Positions 34,944 through 47,661 are shown, numbered from the stretch's first letter. The stretch is 62,000 nucleotides of DNA from Neocallimastix lanati (nom. inval.) (GCA_016946835.1 JACVTC010000002.1:1387501-1449500); one strand, 5' to 3'. The notes: generated from the letters alone by a model not told the origin. Program-made: numbers and translations.

Positions 34944-35138
34944 TTATTGGTTATAATTTGATAGAAAGAATTATAATTAAATTTATATTTATTTACTTTT
35001 AATTTTATTATCATTATTATTATAATGATAAATAATAATATATAATAAAATTATTATTATTATATAATATTATTATTATATTGTTATTACTTCTATTTAA
35101 ATTCATTATAATAAAAATTAAAAAAGTATATAGGATGA
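34944..35138 (+). promoter_or_regulatory. family promoter of the decayed copy
   Basis: ATTGGTTATAATTTGATAGA at about 34,946, an irregular ATT/TAT tract, and AAAAAGTATATAGGATGAAAT at about 35,120-35,140, where TATAAAG has become TATAGG. The TATA element has decayed along with its gene. Confidence 0.55.
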
Positions 35139-35268
35139 AATTTTTTTACATAAATTTCGTTTTATTCAAATTAATATAAAAAATTAGTTTATTAAAATTT
35201 AATAATATAATTTTAATAAAAAATATATATATATATATTTCTTTTTAAAAAATGAAAGAGAAATCAAA

Positions 35269-35648
35269 ATGTGAATTTTAGAATTTTTTATTTTAACAGT
35301 GTTAGGAGTCTATATTAATTCTGTTTTCGGATTTAAATGGCCTGATCATAATTGGAACATTGATTTTAGTAGGATTAATATTAATCTTAATGGAGAAAAT
35401 TCTAGTGATCAATTGGTGATTAAAAGTATTGATGCTGGATTATTTAATAAAGATATCGAGAAACATATTGTACATATACTTATTCTGAAACTAGAAAAAT
35501 GCATTTCATTCTTTGACGCAACAATTAAAAACTATTCTAAAAGAAACACTGCAACACAAAGAAATACTTTAGAATTATGAATGATTATTGTTACTATGCT
35601 TTACCTTTCGAAAAAGTTGAAATATTAACTTATGATCCAGGTTACTAA
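35269..35648 (+). pseudogene. decayed copy of the secreted four-cysteine family gene
   Basis: The leader AAATCAAAATG is intact, but codon 2 is TGA where functional copies have AGA or AAG. Downstream, NSVFGFKWPDHNWNIDF and IKSIDAGLFNKDI are still readable. A 4-nt loss after GATATCGA shifts the frame at DEETYC, a 2-nt loss removes the Cys of ILCH, and about 200 bp are missing between AAACACTGC and CAACACAAAG, removing the third cysteine block. The end (NDYCYYALPFEKVEI, then stop) survives in another frame. Confidence 0.9.
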
Positions 35649-36059
35649 AAAATATTAATTTTAAAAATTTTTTAAAAAAAAACTATATTAAAAAAATAAA
35701 ATAAATTAAATTTTTAATATTTTATAATGATGACATTAATAACACAAAGCTTTTTTCTTTTTATTTAAAAAAAAAAGCAAAGGAAAATAATAATTAAATT
35801 ATTTTATATTAATATAAAAACCAATGTATTTTTTATTTATAATATAAGTATATATCATTATGTATTTATTTAAATTGTTTTAAATATTTTGTTATTTATT
35901 ATAATAAAAATAAAAAAAAATTAATTTACAATTAAATAAATAGATACAATTTAAATTATATTAAATATAAAATATATCTATTTTTTTATTTATTGATTTA
36001 CTGATTTTATTGTTGATGAAATGAAAAATCAAATAATAATTATATAGAATTATTATAAT

Positions 36060-36475
36060 AATGATTTTATTACGATTAATATTGATCGTAATAAAAAAAC
36101 AAATGATCATTTGATGATTAAATTATTGATGTTGGTCTGATCATAATTGGAATATTGATTTTAGTTGGATTAATATTAATCTCATTGAAGTAACTAGTCA
36201 TCAATTGGTGGTTGAAAGTATTGGTGCTGGATTATTTAATAAGGATATTAACAAAGAAACATATTGTAGTTATGTATTTATATATTCAAACTAGAAAAAT
36301 ACATTACCTTCTTTGTCACGCAACAATTAAGAACTATTATAAAATAAATATTATCAAAAAGTACTATTTTTATATTAATATGGGTAAAAGAAAAGATAAA
36401 AAACCAAAATGTCTTGAAGGTTATGATATTATTTCCAATTCCAAAGTATATTTTGACTAAGTCACTGTTGTTAAT
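36060..36475 (+). pseudogene. fused fragments of the secreted four-cysteine family gene
   Basis: 36,065-36,136 resembles the segment around INIKLNG...DQLMIKSIDAG. It is followed directly by a second fragment starting at PDHNWNIDF (36,138), then HQLVVESIGAGLFNKDINKETYCSY, HYLLCHATIKNYYK and KKPKCLEGYDII before a stop after VYFD. Frames shift at least once, no start codon or signal peptide remains, and the C-terminal block is absent. Confidence 0.8.
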
Positions 36476-36604
36476 CAAAGAAATCATAAAATGATTTTAA
36501 TATCAAATTTTTTTTTAAAAAAAAGTAAGAATAATATAATAAATATAATTAAATTAATCCAAGTAAAAAAAAAAAAACCAATAATAAATTAATGATTCGT
36601 TATT

Positions 36605-36870
36605 TTTCTTGCTTATTTAGTAAAGATATACGTGAAGAATTATACTGTAATTATTCTTATTCTCAAACTAATGATATACATTACATTATTTGTCTAGCAA
36701 CAATTAAAACTATTAAAAACGAAAATACAGCTAAAAAATACTACTTTTTTATTAAATTGGTTAAAAATTAACAAACAAGTTGTTATGAAGATTATTATAT
36801 TACTTCTAAATCCAAAATGATATAGAATTGTAGAAATTATTATTGCAGTTTATTTAGGAGCTGACTAATT
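36605..36870 (+). pseudogene. third degenerate family fragment
   Basis: Readable pieces are CLFSKDIREELYCNYSYSQT, IHYIICLATIKTIKNENTAK, KYYFFIKLVKN and SCYEDYYITSKSKM. CHA has become CLA, and stops and shifts follow. It lacks the signal peptide and the C-terminal block. This is the right end of the family array. Confidence 0.75.
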
Positions 36871-37398
36871 ATAATTTTACGTTTTATATATATTTTTTCT
36901 ATTAAAATAAATGGACATGAAAACAATATTTTCATAAAATTTTAAAAAGTAATATCAAGAATTTTGCATTGCATTTAGTGTTAGTTCATGAAAACGTATC
37001 AGTCATTCAATAAGACAACTTAAAATTCTTATTATTCTATATTTCATTATTTTAGATTCTTAAATAAAATTTAAATTAAAAATTTATCAAATATGTATTT
37101 ATTATTGTATTTAAAAAAGATATATGTTCATATATATTATTTTATTTTGAGTGATGTTATTAAAACATTAAACACATTAAATAGAATTTAATAATTACAA
37201 TATATTAATATATTTTATTATTTTATCAATATTCAATTTTGCATTAAAATGTAAATAGGTAAAAATTATATTTATTAAATTAATTTTTCCAAAATTAAGT
37301 CTTATAATTCATATATTAATATGATAAAAACTGTTATATATTTTATTTTTTTAATTTTAAAGTTATAAATAATAAAGCTATAGATCATATATAAATAT

Positions 37399-37439
<41 letters not shown>
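36871..37439. other. A+T-rich spacer
   Basis: No gene is visible; the stretch ends in a (TA)n tract at about 37,405-37,435. Confidence 0.5.
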
Positions 37440-37440
<1 letters not shown>

Positions 37441-37745
37441 AGAAATTATTTAAAGAACTAAATATCGATTTAAGATGTATAACAATCAACAGTGATAATA
37501 AAGACGCTATTTATAATAGTAACAGCGATACAATAAATCCAAAATCAAAACATATAGATCTGAGATATCACAGCAATAATGTAAATTAAACTATATAAAA
37601 TCATAGGGCAATTTAGCTGATGGATTCATGATATATTTAAATAATTAACTTAATGAATAAATTCAGAGAAAAATTTCTTTCTAGATTTAATGACAATTGG
37701 TATTAAATTTTAAATAATTTAATTGTCTTAAACTTTAGGGGGAAT
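37440..37745 (+). mobile_element. 3' end of a decayed copia element: RNase H tail and polypurine tract
   Basis: ELFKELNIDLRCITINSDNK and DAIYNSNSDTINPKSKHIDL with RYH match the copia RNase H C-terminus (DN..AI..A.NP..H.RSKHIDIRYH). LADGFMIYLNN-like residues follow near 37,615, matching LADIFTK. ACTTTAGGGGGAATG at about 37,731-37,745 fits a polypurine tract leading into a TG-starting LTR. The LTR's far end is unclear, perhaps near 37,989. Confidence 0.75.
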
Positions 37746-38407
37746 GCTTGAAATAAAATTTATCATATTAAATTATTCCTTAAGTTATATTAAAATCTTA
37801 TATTTTATTATATTAATAAATATTTTATATTTTATATTTTGGTATGTAATATATTTGTGACGTATAAATTACTAGTATAGTAAATATCTACATATCAAAT
37901 ACAATAACCAAATTCATATTAATCAAAAATGTAAATATTTCTTATATTAAAAATATTAAATATGATAATTAAATATTAAGATTGCATTAAAAAAAAAATA
38001 ATAATAAATAAAAATAATATAAAAAATTAATCACATTAAATTTCAATTTTACAAAATTTACTTTATTTCATATTAAATATTATTGAAGATTAATATTAAT
38101 TAAAGTATAAAAATTTAAAAAAGTATAAATTTAATTTTACCAAATATTTTAATAAAAATTAATGAAAAAAAAACAGAAATAAAATAAAAATTCAATTATA
38201 ATTTGAACAAAAATAAGAAAAGGAACAAGAATAAAATCTTAGTATATAATTTAAGCAAAAGCAAGATTAAAAACAAGGGAAATTATAAAAAAAAAAAAAG
38301 AAAAAATAAAAAAAATATTAAAAAAAGTATAGGAAGAAAATTAAATTAATTATTTAATTAAAAATATTAGAAATAAAAAAATATAAAATATCAATAATTA
38401 ACATAAA
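37746..38407. other. possible LTR remnant and 5' flank of the nucleoside hydrolase gene
   Basis: About 240 bp after the polypurine tract may be LTR, but no partner LTR is seen. 38,160-38,400 is purine-rich (AAAAATAAGAAAAGGAACAAG), as is common upstream of genes here. No TATA box is certain. Confidence 0.4.
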
Positions 38408-39448
38408 ATGATAATAGACGTTTGGCACGACTGTGATCCAGGTCATGATGATGCAATAGCATTAATGTATTGTTTATCTGAACCAAATATAAATTTAGTA
38501 GGAATTTCTACGGTTCACGGAAATCAAGAATCTTATAAAACTTTTATGAATGCCATAAGAATTCTTTATATTACAGGAAATATTTCAATGGTTAAAAATT
38601 TAAAAGTAATAGCTGGAGCGAATAAACCAATAAAAAGGAAAAGTCAAATATGTGAAGAAATACATGGTCAATCAGGTTTAGGAGGTGTCAATTGGGAAGA
38701 AATAGATAAAAAAATAGAAGCGTTAGGGATAAATTTGAAAGAAGGTGAAAAACAAAATATTGAAGATGTAGTAGATGGAATTCATAATGCTTATGAAACA
38801 TCAAAAAATGGTCGTTTAACAATTTTAGTTACTGGATGTCATACTAATATAGCAGCATATGCACAAAAATATCCAGATGATATAAAAAGTGGAAATATAA
38901 ATGTTGTTGCAATGGGAGGAAGTGTAGATACTTACGGAAATACAGGTCCATGGTCAGAATTTAATATACAAATTGATCCAGAAGCTTTTGATATTGTTTT
39001 AAAAGCTTTTCAAACTAAAAATAAGAAATCATTAGTTACATTAATTCCTCTTGAGGTTACCCACACCGTTTTATCTACTCCTGATGTTATTGATAAACTA
39101 GACAAGAATAATAAATTTGAGAATTTGATAATTAATTTACTATTGTTCTTTAAAGAATCATATAAAAATGTTTTTAATTTTTCATCACCGCCAGTACACG
39201 ATCCTGTGGCTGCCTATTATATTGTTCATCCTGAAGATTTTGAGGTCAAGCATGAACAAGCAGTTGTAGAAACTGAAGGAAAATATACAAGTGGAACAAT
39301 ATGTATTAATAGATATCCAAGTGTTGGTGATTGGTGTGATGCAAATGAATTTAAAGAATTAAACATTTGTAGAAAAGTTAATGTAAATAAATTTTGGGAT
39401 GATGTAATTAAACATTTGCATATCTTAGCAAAACAAAGTCCTTTATAA
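38408..39448 (+). CDS. inosine/uridine-preferring nucleoside hydrolase family protein
   Basis: Single-exon gene of 346 aa, the usual length for the IUNH family. Family enzymes hydrolyse the N-glycosidic bond of ribonucleosides to base plus ribose, a nucleoside salvage step in the cytosol. The N-terminal Ca-binding signature is DCDPGHDDAIAL (Asp8, Asp10, Asp14, Asp15). HGQSGLGG (86-93), TGCHTNIA (142-149), MGGSVDTYGN (169-178), EFNIQIDPEA (184-193) and HDPVAAYYIVHP (264-275) complete the active site. His37 in STVHGN is also family-conserved. No signal peptide is seen. The closest fungal relative is likely the URH1-type uridine nucleosidase, but base preference cannot be read from the sequence. 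Its codon use is less extreme than the flanks and no introns interrupt it. Confidence 0.93.
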   Translation: MIIDVWHDCDPGHDDAIALMYCLSEPNINLVGISTVHGNQESYKTFMNAIRILYITGNISMVKNLKVIAGANKPIKRKSQICEEIHGQSGLGGVNWEEIDKKIEALGINLKEGEKQNIEDVVDGIHNAYETSKNGRLTILVTGCHTNIAAYAQKYPDDIKSGNINVVAMGGSVDTYGNTGPWSEFNIQIDPEAFDIVLKAFQTKNKKSLVTLIPLEVTHTVLSTPDVIDKLDKNNKFENLIINLLLFFKESYKNVFNFSSPPVHDPVAAYYIVHPEDFEVKHEQAVVETEGKYTSGTICINRYPSVGDWCDANEFKELNICRKVNVNKFWDDVIKHLHILAKQSPL

Positions 39449-40015
39449 ATTATTTATAAATGAATATATTTCCTATTATAAAGTATTATATTAAAAAAAA
39501 GTAAAAATTTATGATAAATAATGATGAATAAATAAATAAATAAATAATAGAAAAAAATATTAAAACAAAATATTTAAATAATAATAACAATAGCAATAAT
39601 TATAATATTATAAAAATAAAAAAGTATAACTACAATAAATCAAATATTTTCAGAAACAAAAATTTTGTTTTTTAAAGGTTTCAATAAATATTGGTTTACT
39701 TTAATAATAATAATAAATATATTTAATTATTTATATAATAAATAATATAAATATTATAAAAAAATTTTAAAAATCTTTAAAGATATTAATTATTTATTAT
39801 AAAAAATATTATTAACAATTACAGAAGAAATGAGCTTGTCATTAATTAATATTTATACTAACATTAATTTATAATTATTAAATTTTAACTTAGTTATTAT
39901 CTTTAAAAAAAATAAAATAATTATAAATTGATGAATGATTATTATTAAAAATATTTAAATGGTAAAATGATATGTATCCAACTATCCAACTAAACATGTT
40001 ATTAAATGTTTATTA

Positions 40016-40059
<44 letters not shown>

Positions 40060-40710
40060 TATCATTATTATTATGATTATAATTATTTATTCATTTATTT
40101 ATTATTATAATATTTAATATATTTCCTTATATAAAATTATTTCATAAATAAAGATTAAAAATCTATAAGAATTTTTCAGATTTGATTTTTCCCTTAATTT
40201 TCTTTATCAAGTTTTTGATAAAAGTTAAACTTTCAATATTCATATTGGGTTTTAGGTGTATTAAGTTTTTTATTTTTCTTTTATTTTTCTTTATTTCTTT
40301 TTGCAATTTACATTATACTATCTCTATGTTTGTTCATCATTAACATTATTCTATCTCTATGTTTTATCCTAATTATTCTTTTTATTATTATTATATATAT
40401 TTGTTTTTATAATAATTATTCTTATTTTAATTATTAATTGCCCTGTCAAGGATAATAACTTGTATCTCTTAGTATATACTTAAGGTACTAATGTTTATAA
40501 GTATTAACAATTTTTTTTTTTTTTTGTAGTATCATTAATTTTTCCCTTTCTATTACTGCCAATATTTCACTGTCTACCTTTACAATTCTCTATTCAATAA
40601 AAAGAAGAAAATTTTCCAATAAATTTAATTATAATAAATTATTTTTTTTTTCATATTGATAATTTAATTATTACATATTTTCTATATTAATATTAATAAT
40701 GTAATTATTC

Positions 40711-40744
<34 letters not shown>

Positions 40745-40935
40745 AAAATATAAATATATATATACACACATTATATTTATAGTATAATTAAATATTTAAT
40801 TTTTAAAATCATTCTAAATAAAAAGAAAACACTCAATTAAAATAAAAATATTGATAATAAATAGAATTTTATTTTTTATTTTTTTTATATTTTTATATTA
40901 TTATTTATTTTATCTTATTTTATTTTATTTTATTT

Positions 40936-40979
<44 letters not shown>

Positions 40980-41533
40980 TATTTTTTAAAAAATATTTTT
41001 TCTATTGTCAACTTTCTTATTATTATTATTATTATTATTATTACTAATTGACTTAATGATGATATTGATATTATTAAGTATTTTTTTTTTATAACTTATT
41101 ATAATATATTGTTTTTCTGTTTGCTTGTTTTTATTTTTCTGATATTTTTTTTTCTTATTTCATTATTTATATAAAATATTACAATAAAAATAATTTTATT
41201 TTATTAATATTAATAATTATAAAATATTATTATTATTATCACTTTAAGAAAAAATTTATATAAATCACAAATAATAATAATATAAGATATTTATAATAAT
41301 ATAATATATATATATATATATAATATATTTAATAAAAATATAATGAAGAAAATGAAAAAGAAAAAATATTTTTTTCTTATATTATTTTGATTTAATTATA
41401 AATTAATTTACAAACTATAATTTTTTATTATATTATTTATTTATTCATTTTATATATATTTATTTATTTTTTGTTTTAATATATATAATAAATATGAAAA
41501 AAAAAATTAGGTACTTTCTTTTATTTAATTTAA
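39449..41533. other. intergenic, gene-free
   Basis: No gene is visible. (ATT)n tracts lie at 40,017-40,070 and 40,715-40,742, and a long T run at 40,939-40,978. The short frame at 40,851-41,051 is a poly-Phe artefact. 40,190-40,380 is pyrimidine-rich with two copies of ATTATYCTATCTCTATGTTT (near 40,313 and 40,345), perhaps a short duplication. Confidence 0.5.
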
Positions 41534-43251
41534 CTACGTTAAACTTAAATCCATAAATTGTCTTAAAAGGAAATGATCCTCTAGTTTTATAGTAATTTCA
41601 ACTTGGGTATATAATAATAATAGTTGTAAAGTATATTTCCAATCGAACAATAGTACTATTATAATTAAGATTGATACTATAGTATGTAAAATATATATCG
41701 AAGTATGAAGGATAGATATAAGTTTGATATTATTTTCAGTAGCTCTTGGATCTGAATTGGCAAAATCTACAGATTTATCATGCATATAATGTAGAATAGT
41801 TTTATCTATACATTCATAGGATAGACATGACTTTTTTGATATACTTCCAGTTAAGGAATGAATACTTTCACTTCCACCTTTTGGTTTTGAATAATCATTA
41901 TTGAGTTTACTTTGACTTGCTCTATGCATTCTTTGTATTTCTTGTTTACCATTAAATGTAGAAGTTTGAGATATTGTTTGACCGATGGGCACAGTGACGA
42001 TGATGGATTTATTACTTTCCTTTTCACTATCTTTTTCATTATTTTTTTCATTATCTTTTTCTTTGTTTTTTTCTTTGTCTTTTTGATTATCGTCTTTCTC
42101 ATCCCCCTCTACTTCAATTTCTTTTTCTATTAATTTATAATAGCATTTATTTGGTATATATATTAATAATTTTAGTATATTTTTAATTAGTCAATAAATT
42201 TAATTTATTGTAAATAATTAAATAATTAATAATAAATAACAAAAGAAAAATAAAAAAAAAAAAATTCAATATACATTATAGCATTAATATAAAATGATTG
42301 ATAGTTAATATAATTTAATAAGTTAAAGATTTTATTGAAAATTTCATATATTTATATATGATTGAGAGAGAGAAATAAAAGATGATAGACCAATAAATAG
42401 ATTATATATAAATTATATATAAAATATTAGTTTTTAGTTTTTATTAATTTTACATTAAGTTGGTTAATAATTTTAAAAAAAAAAAATGGAACTTAGTTAT
42501 TTAATTAATGACGGAATATATATTCTTTTATTAGTTATTTAGAATATAGGAATGTTTGTAATATTATATAAAAAAAATTACCTAGTACAGGTTCCAATTT
42601 TGTATTACTTTTTGTTATATCTTCAGTAATTGGATTAATAGGTACAGATACATCGTCATTTATCATTTTTAAAGGGAGTGGATTTATGGTAGCTAGTTTT
42701 TGAAGTTGTTGCTCTCTTAATTTTACCCAACTTTTATGTTTTCTGTAATTTAAGACAAAAGTACTAATTGAAATGACTAATTCAATTAATGAAAACTAAT
42801 TATAACAGAAAAAAATTGCAAAACCATAAAAGAAGGAAAGAAAGAAAAAAAAATATATCAAATTATAATATGAAGTAATAATAATTTAATTTAATTAAAG
42901 AGAATTTTATTGTTATTATTTTTTTTTCTTTGGTTATTTCTATCATAAATATATTATATTTATATTATAAACAAATATATATATATATATATATAAAAGA
43001 AAGTGTGTTATTTTTACCCATATTACTAGTACCATGATAATATAATTACTTTTGATTCCCAAAATTTTGTAATCCTCGTAAAAGAAGGAAATAAAAGTAA
43101 TAATGGCAGTACTGAGGTATAAAAAAAAGGAGATATAATTCAAAGTAGCATAAAGAAAATCAGAAAATATATGTGCAAATTGTGTTCTAAAAACTTTGAA
43201 CCATGAAAGCCATACTATGATTTCTAATGAATTTTTATTGTTTAATGTAAA

Positions 43252-43334
<83 letters not shown>

Positions 43335-43927
43335 TAAAATTGCAATAAAAAAATAAAAATTAGTGAAAAGACATAAATATTAATATATATTTATATATCA
43401 ATTAATACTTTTAATATTTTTTTTTTTGAATTTTTATTACTAGTTTATAATTAATAACCAATATTTTTATTTGTATTTATAAAATGAATTATATAATTAT
43501 TTTTACTTTTTTAATTGTTAGTATTAATATATTCTAATTCTATTTTAATTTTTACTATTATCTTTATTAATATTATTATTTTCCCATCATAATTATTCCT
43601 TATTATACTAGTTTATTTTAATAAGTATGTGTAACAAATTTTTTTTATCATATATTATATATTAAATAATTAATATTTACGGATACACAATGTAAGAATG
43701 ATAACTTCTAATGAAATATGTTCGAAATATATACTGAACTCATATTTTCTTACAGTTAATGCTAAAAGTAATAGTAATGAAACATTAAACTGAATAACAC
43801 AACATAATAGCAAGCTATTAGTGGTTTTCGACCGTTTGGTTTTATTTCTAATTAAAAAATAATTATAAACAGTAACAACAATTCCTAGAACACATATAAT
43901 ATATTTTATTAAGATTTCAGTATTCAT
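41534..43927 (-). CDS. polytopic membrane protein, GPCR-like architecture, four exons
   Basis: Splicing is inferred: exons 43,927-43,681, 43,223-43,018, 42,795-42,582 and 42,126-41,534. All junctions are GT/AG and keep frame, giving 419 aa. Start is the ATG at 43,927. Hydrophobic segments: IKYIICVLGIVVTVYNYFLI, NSLLLCCVIQFNVSLLLLLAL, HISLEVIILTLCIQIIVWLS, LNYISFFLYLSTAIITFISF and a long one over the exon 2/3 join, YIIMVLVIWFSLIELVISIS. A cytoplasmic-looking stretch follows: basic RKHKSWVKLREQQ, then Asp/Glu/Lys/Asn-rich, then Ser-rich. A last hydrophobic segment is ISILHTSIYILHTIVSILII. Serial membrane spans before a polar tail suggest a G-protein-coupled-receptor-like protein, but I recognise no diagnostic family motif. 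The C-terminus may continue in an unrecognised exon. Confidence 0.7.
43255..43333. repeat. (TAA)n microsatellite in intron 1 of the polytopic membrane protein gene
   Basis: About 25 uninterrupted AAT/TAA triplets. They lie just before the inferred acceptor at 43,224, on the transcript strand as (TTA)n, where they could stand in for the polypyrimidine tract. Confidence 0.85.
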
Positions 43928-43948
43928 TTTCAATATTATTATATATAC

Positions 43949-43984
<36 letters not shown>

Positions 43985-45418
43985 TTTGTTTGTTTGTTTG
44001 TCTGTTTGTTTTGTTTTGTTTTGTTTTATTAAATATACTTTTTTATAAAATTTTTTATTGTAATTTTCATAGAGATGGTTAATTTATATATTTTGTTTTA
44101 ATTTATAAAAAATCATTTATTTAAACATTAATATTATTTTAATGAAATATCAAAAAATTGATTTGTTCATATTCAAAATTTGTATTTATAAAATTAAAAT
44201 AAATATTGAAAAATTTATTATATATATAAAATAAGAATAAAAAAAATTTATTAGTAATTATTATATTTTAATTATTATTAAAAAAATAGAAATTCAATAA
44301 TAATTATTATAATGTGATGATCCATAAATTAAAAGATATTAAATAAAAAATAATATTATATAAATTAAATATTCTATTTTATGTATAGAGATGGTTTAAA
44401 ATATCAAAAAAAAAAAAAATTTTTTTTTTTTTCCTTTTTTCTTTTTTATTTTATAAAACTGAAAAATATTGTATTATTAATTGATCATTAAATAGTAATA
44501 ATTGATAATTATTGGTTATACATATGTATTGAAAAATCTTTCAGTTTATATGATATTTCCATTAATTTCAACAAGTATATATGAAAAATTCTTTCTTTCT
44601 GACTTTTTTTTTTTCTATCTTTTTCTTTTCTATCTTTTTCTTTTCTTTTTTTTATAGAAGATTATCTCCATTTTTTTTTTTTAATTATTTTTCATGTTTA
44701 TTAATATTACATAGCTAACATCTGCCATTTAATCTATTCTAAAAAAAAAAAATAAATTAAAAATTCATCGGTATCTTTTATTTTTTTTTTTATTGTTTAA
44801 ATATATTTTTATACATAATATTAATTATATTTTATTTTTATTTTTTCATTTAACATAATATTTAAATGAAAATAGTTTTTCAAAATTCAAATTTTAAATC
44901 TTATCAACATTTTTTCCTTTTAATAATTTCATGGATATTCATTTATCATTATTATTATTGTAGTTAGTATTATTGTTATTAATGTTATTATTATTATAGA
45001 AAATATAAAAAAATTTAAAAAAAAAAAATAGAAAATAAAAAATAAAAAATCATAAAAATATATTAAATTTATTTATTTACTTGAATTAAACTATTTCTTA
45101 ATAAAAAGTTAATGTTGCAATAATATATATATATGCTTTTATTGAAAGTTCGAATTTTTTCTAAACTTGATTTTTTTTTTTTTTTCTTTGAATTGATTTG
45201 AGTTAGTTGGATGAAATATTTATAGTATATAAAAGTTGATGTCATTGATTAATGACCGTTTCATTTTAAAATTTATTATTTTATCTTATTTTATTTTGTT
45301 TTGTTTTGTTTTGTTTTATTTTGTTTTAATGTATTTTATTTTATCTTTAATTAAAAATAAAATAAAATAAAACAAAATAAAACAAAATAAGATAGAATCG
45401 AAAGTAATCAAATGAGAG

Positions 45419-45453
<35 letters not shown>

Positions 45454-45733
45454 AAAAAAACCCAAATTATATATTATTGATTGATTGATTTAATATATCC
45501 TTTTTCCTCATTATTATTTATTAAATTGAATTCTTCCTTTGTTCTTTTCTATTAATTTCTATTATTTCAACTTATATATGTTTGTTTAGTGTATGTATAT
45601 TTTTTTTAGTTTATTCTTATTTTATATTATGTTCTTTTTACAATTATATTTTATTTATTCGATTTATAATTATTTCTTAAAATGTATCATTATTTATTAA
45701 TATTATTATTAGCATATAATGCGATTAGAAGGT

Positions 45734-45764
<31 letters not shown>

Positions 45765-45937
45765 TTCTTATCACCAATAATTGCATAATAATGCCAATAA
45801 CAATAATACTAATAATTATTAAAAAATAATAATAATTTAAAAAAAAAAAAAAAAATTTCAAAATTAAAAATAAAATAAGAATCTAAAAGATATAAAAGTA
45901 TAATATAAAAATAAATTAATTATGAATCCTAATAATT

Positions 45938-45972
<35 letters not shown>

Positions 45973-47619
45973 TTTAATATTATTTTTTAAAATACATTTA
46001 ACAATAAACAAATTTTATTAAATATAAAAATAATAAATATCTTATAATAATAATCATTTAATATAAAATATATATAAATAGTTTATATATAAAACTAAAA
46101 ATAAAATATAAATAAAATTTAAAAAAATTAAAATAAAAGAATTAATCAAAATTCAATTTAATAATAAACCTACATTAATAAAAGTAAAAAAAAAAAAAAA
46201 AAAAAATAAATTCTAGTATTAAATTAAATTTTTATTAAAGATTAATTCCTATAGAAATATATACATATATTTCAATATTATAAAAGTCTATATAAATAAA
46301 AGTGTAGATATAAATTTGGTAATAATTGATATATACACTTTTTTGAAAATATCTTTTTTATTATATTTTATTTCTTAACAATATTTAAAAATCTTATTTT
46401 TTACATTAAAAGAACAAATTAACTAATATTAGAATTATTAGTATTATTATTAATATATAAATATAATTGTAATAAAATATTATTGTATTAATAAAAGTAT
46501 ATAAAAAAAATTCAGATAAAGCTAAATTTATTTATTTTAAAAAAATAAAAAAAAAAAAAAAAATATTTTATATAAAACGATATAAAAAAAAATTTTTTTA
46601 TATATTTTATTTTTATCTCTAAATATATATATATCATAATATATAGCTCACTTTTTTTTTCTTTTACATTATAAAATAATAAAAAAAAAATAATTGAATT
46701 TTCTTAGTATACAGATTGTAATATTATTACTATCACTATTTTTTTTTTTTACTTTTGCTATTTTTTTCATATTATTATGTATTGTGTTTAATACATAAAT
46801 ATTATTAATATTTTTTATCATTTTAAAATTAAATTATTAGAGTTATTATAATCATTATTATTAATTATTTTTTATTATTTAAACTTTCTTTTCTTTTTGT
46901 ATTATAATTGATACTATTATTATTATTATTTTATTTAATTCATATATATATATTTTATAATTAAATAATATAACCATTTTTTATTAAAATATTTTATTAG
47001 TGTTTATTAATGAAATATATTTATATATAAAATTTTGATAAAAAAATAATAAATAAATTCTAAATAATTATAAATATTCATTAATATAATTAATACATGA
47101 TAATGATAATTAAAATATAAAATATATATATATAAAGATAAAAATATTTCTTATATTAAAAAAGTCTATTATTATTATGATGCATATAGTTTAAACTAAT
47201 AAACTAATACAGAATGAAAGAAGGAATAAATTTTTATTTAATTCTATTCAAAAAAAAAAAAAAAAAAATAATAATAATAATAATAAAATAAAATAAAAAT
47301 AAATAAATATAATTAAGTATTATAAAACAAAGTATTGAAATTTTAAAAATAAATAGTAGTAATACTTTATTATATGTTATTATATAATTTCTCCATTCCA
47401 CAGTATTAGTTATACGTAATTTAATTCAAAGAAAATTATTATACAATTATCATAAATTATTATGATCATTAAATATTAATTGTAAAAAATTGTAAATAAT
47501 AACTATATATTAATTATATTAATTATATAATGAATATTATTATAATAGAGGACTATTATATAATAAAAAATTATAAAAATTATAGTAATGCTTAATTAAA
47601 ACTATTATTTTTTGCAATG

Positions 47620-47661
<42 letters not shown>

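Noticed and set aside
35299-35580. Frame of 93 aa that could be a shortened functional family protein
   Set aside because: It starts at GTG, not ATG. The true start at 35,269 is followed by TGA, and the frame runs through two shifts and a large deletion.
41851-42102. Lys-rich 83-aa minus-strand frame
   Set aside because: It is an out-of-frame shadow of exon 4 of the polytopic membrane protein gene, whose true frame reads EIEVEGDEKDDNQKDKEKNK.
43928-43933. Upstream start (M-K-M) for the polytopic membrane protein
   Set aside because: The codon at 43,933 on the minus strand is TTG; the first ATG is at 43,927.
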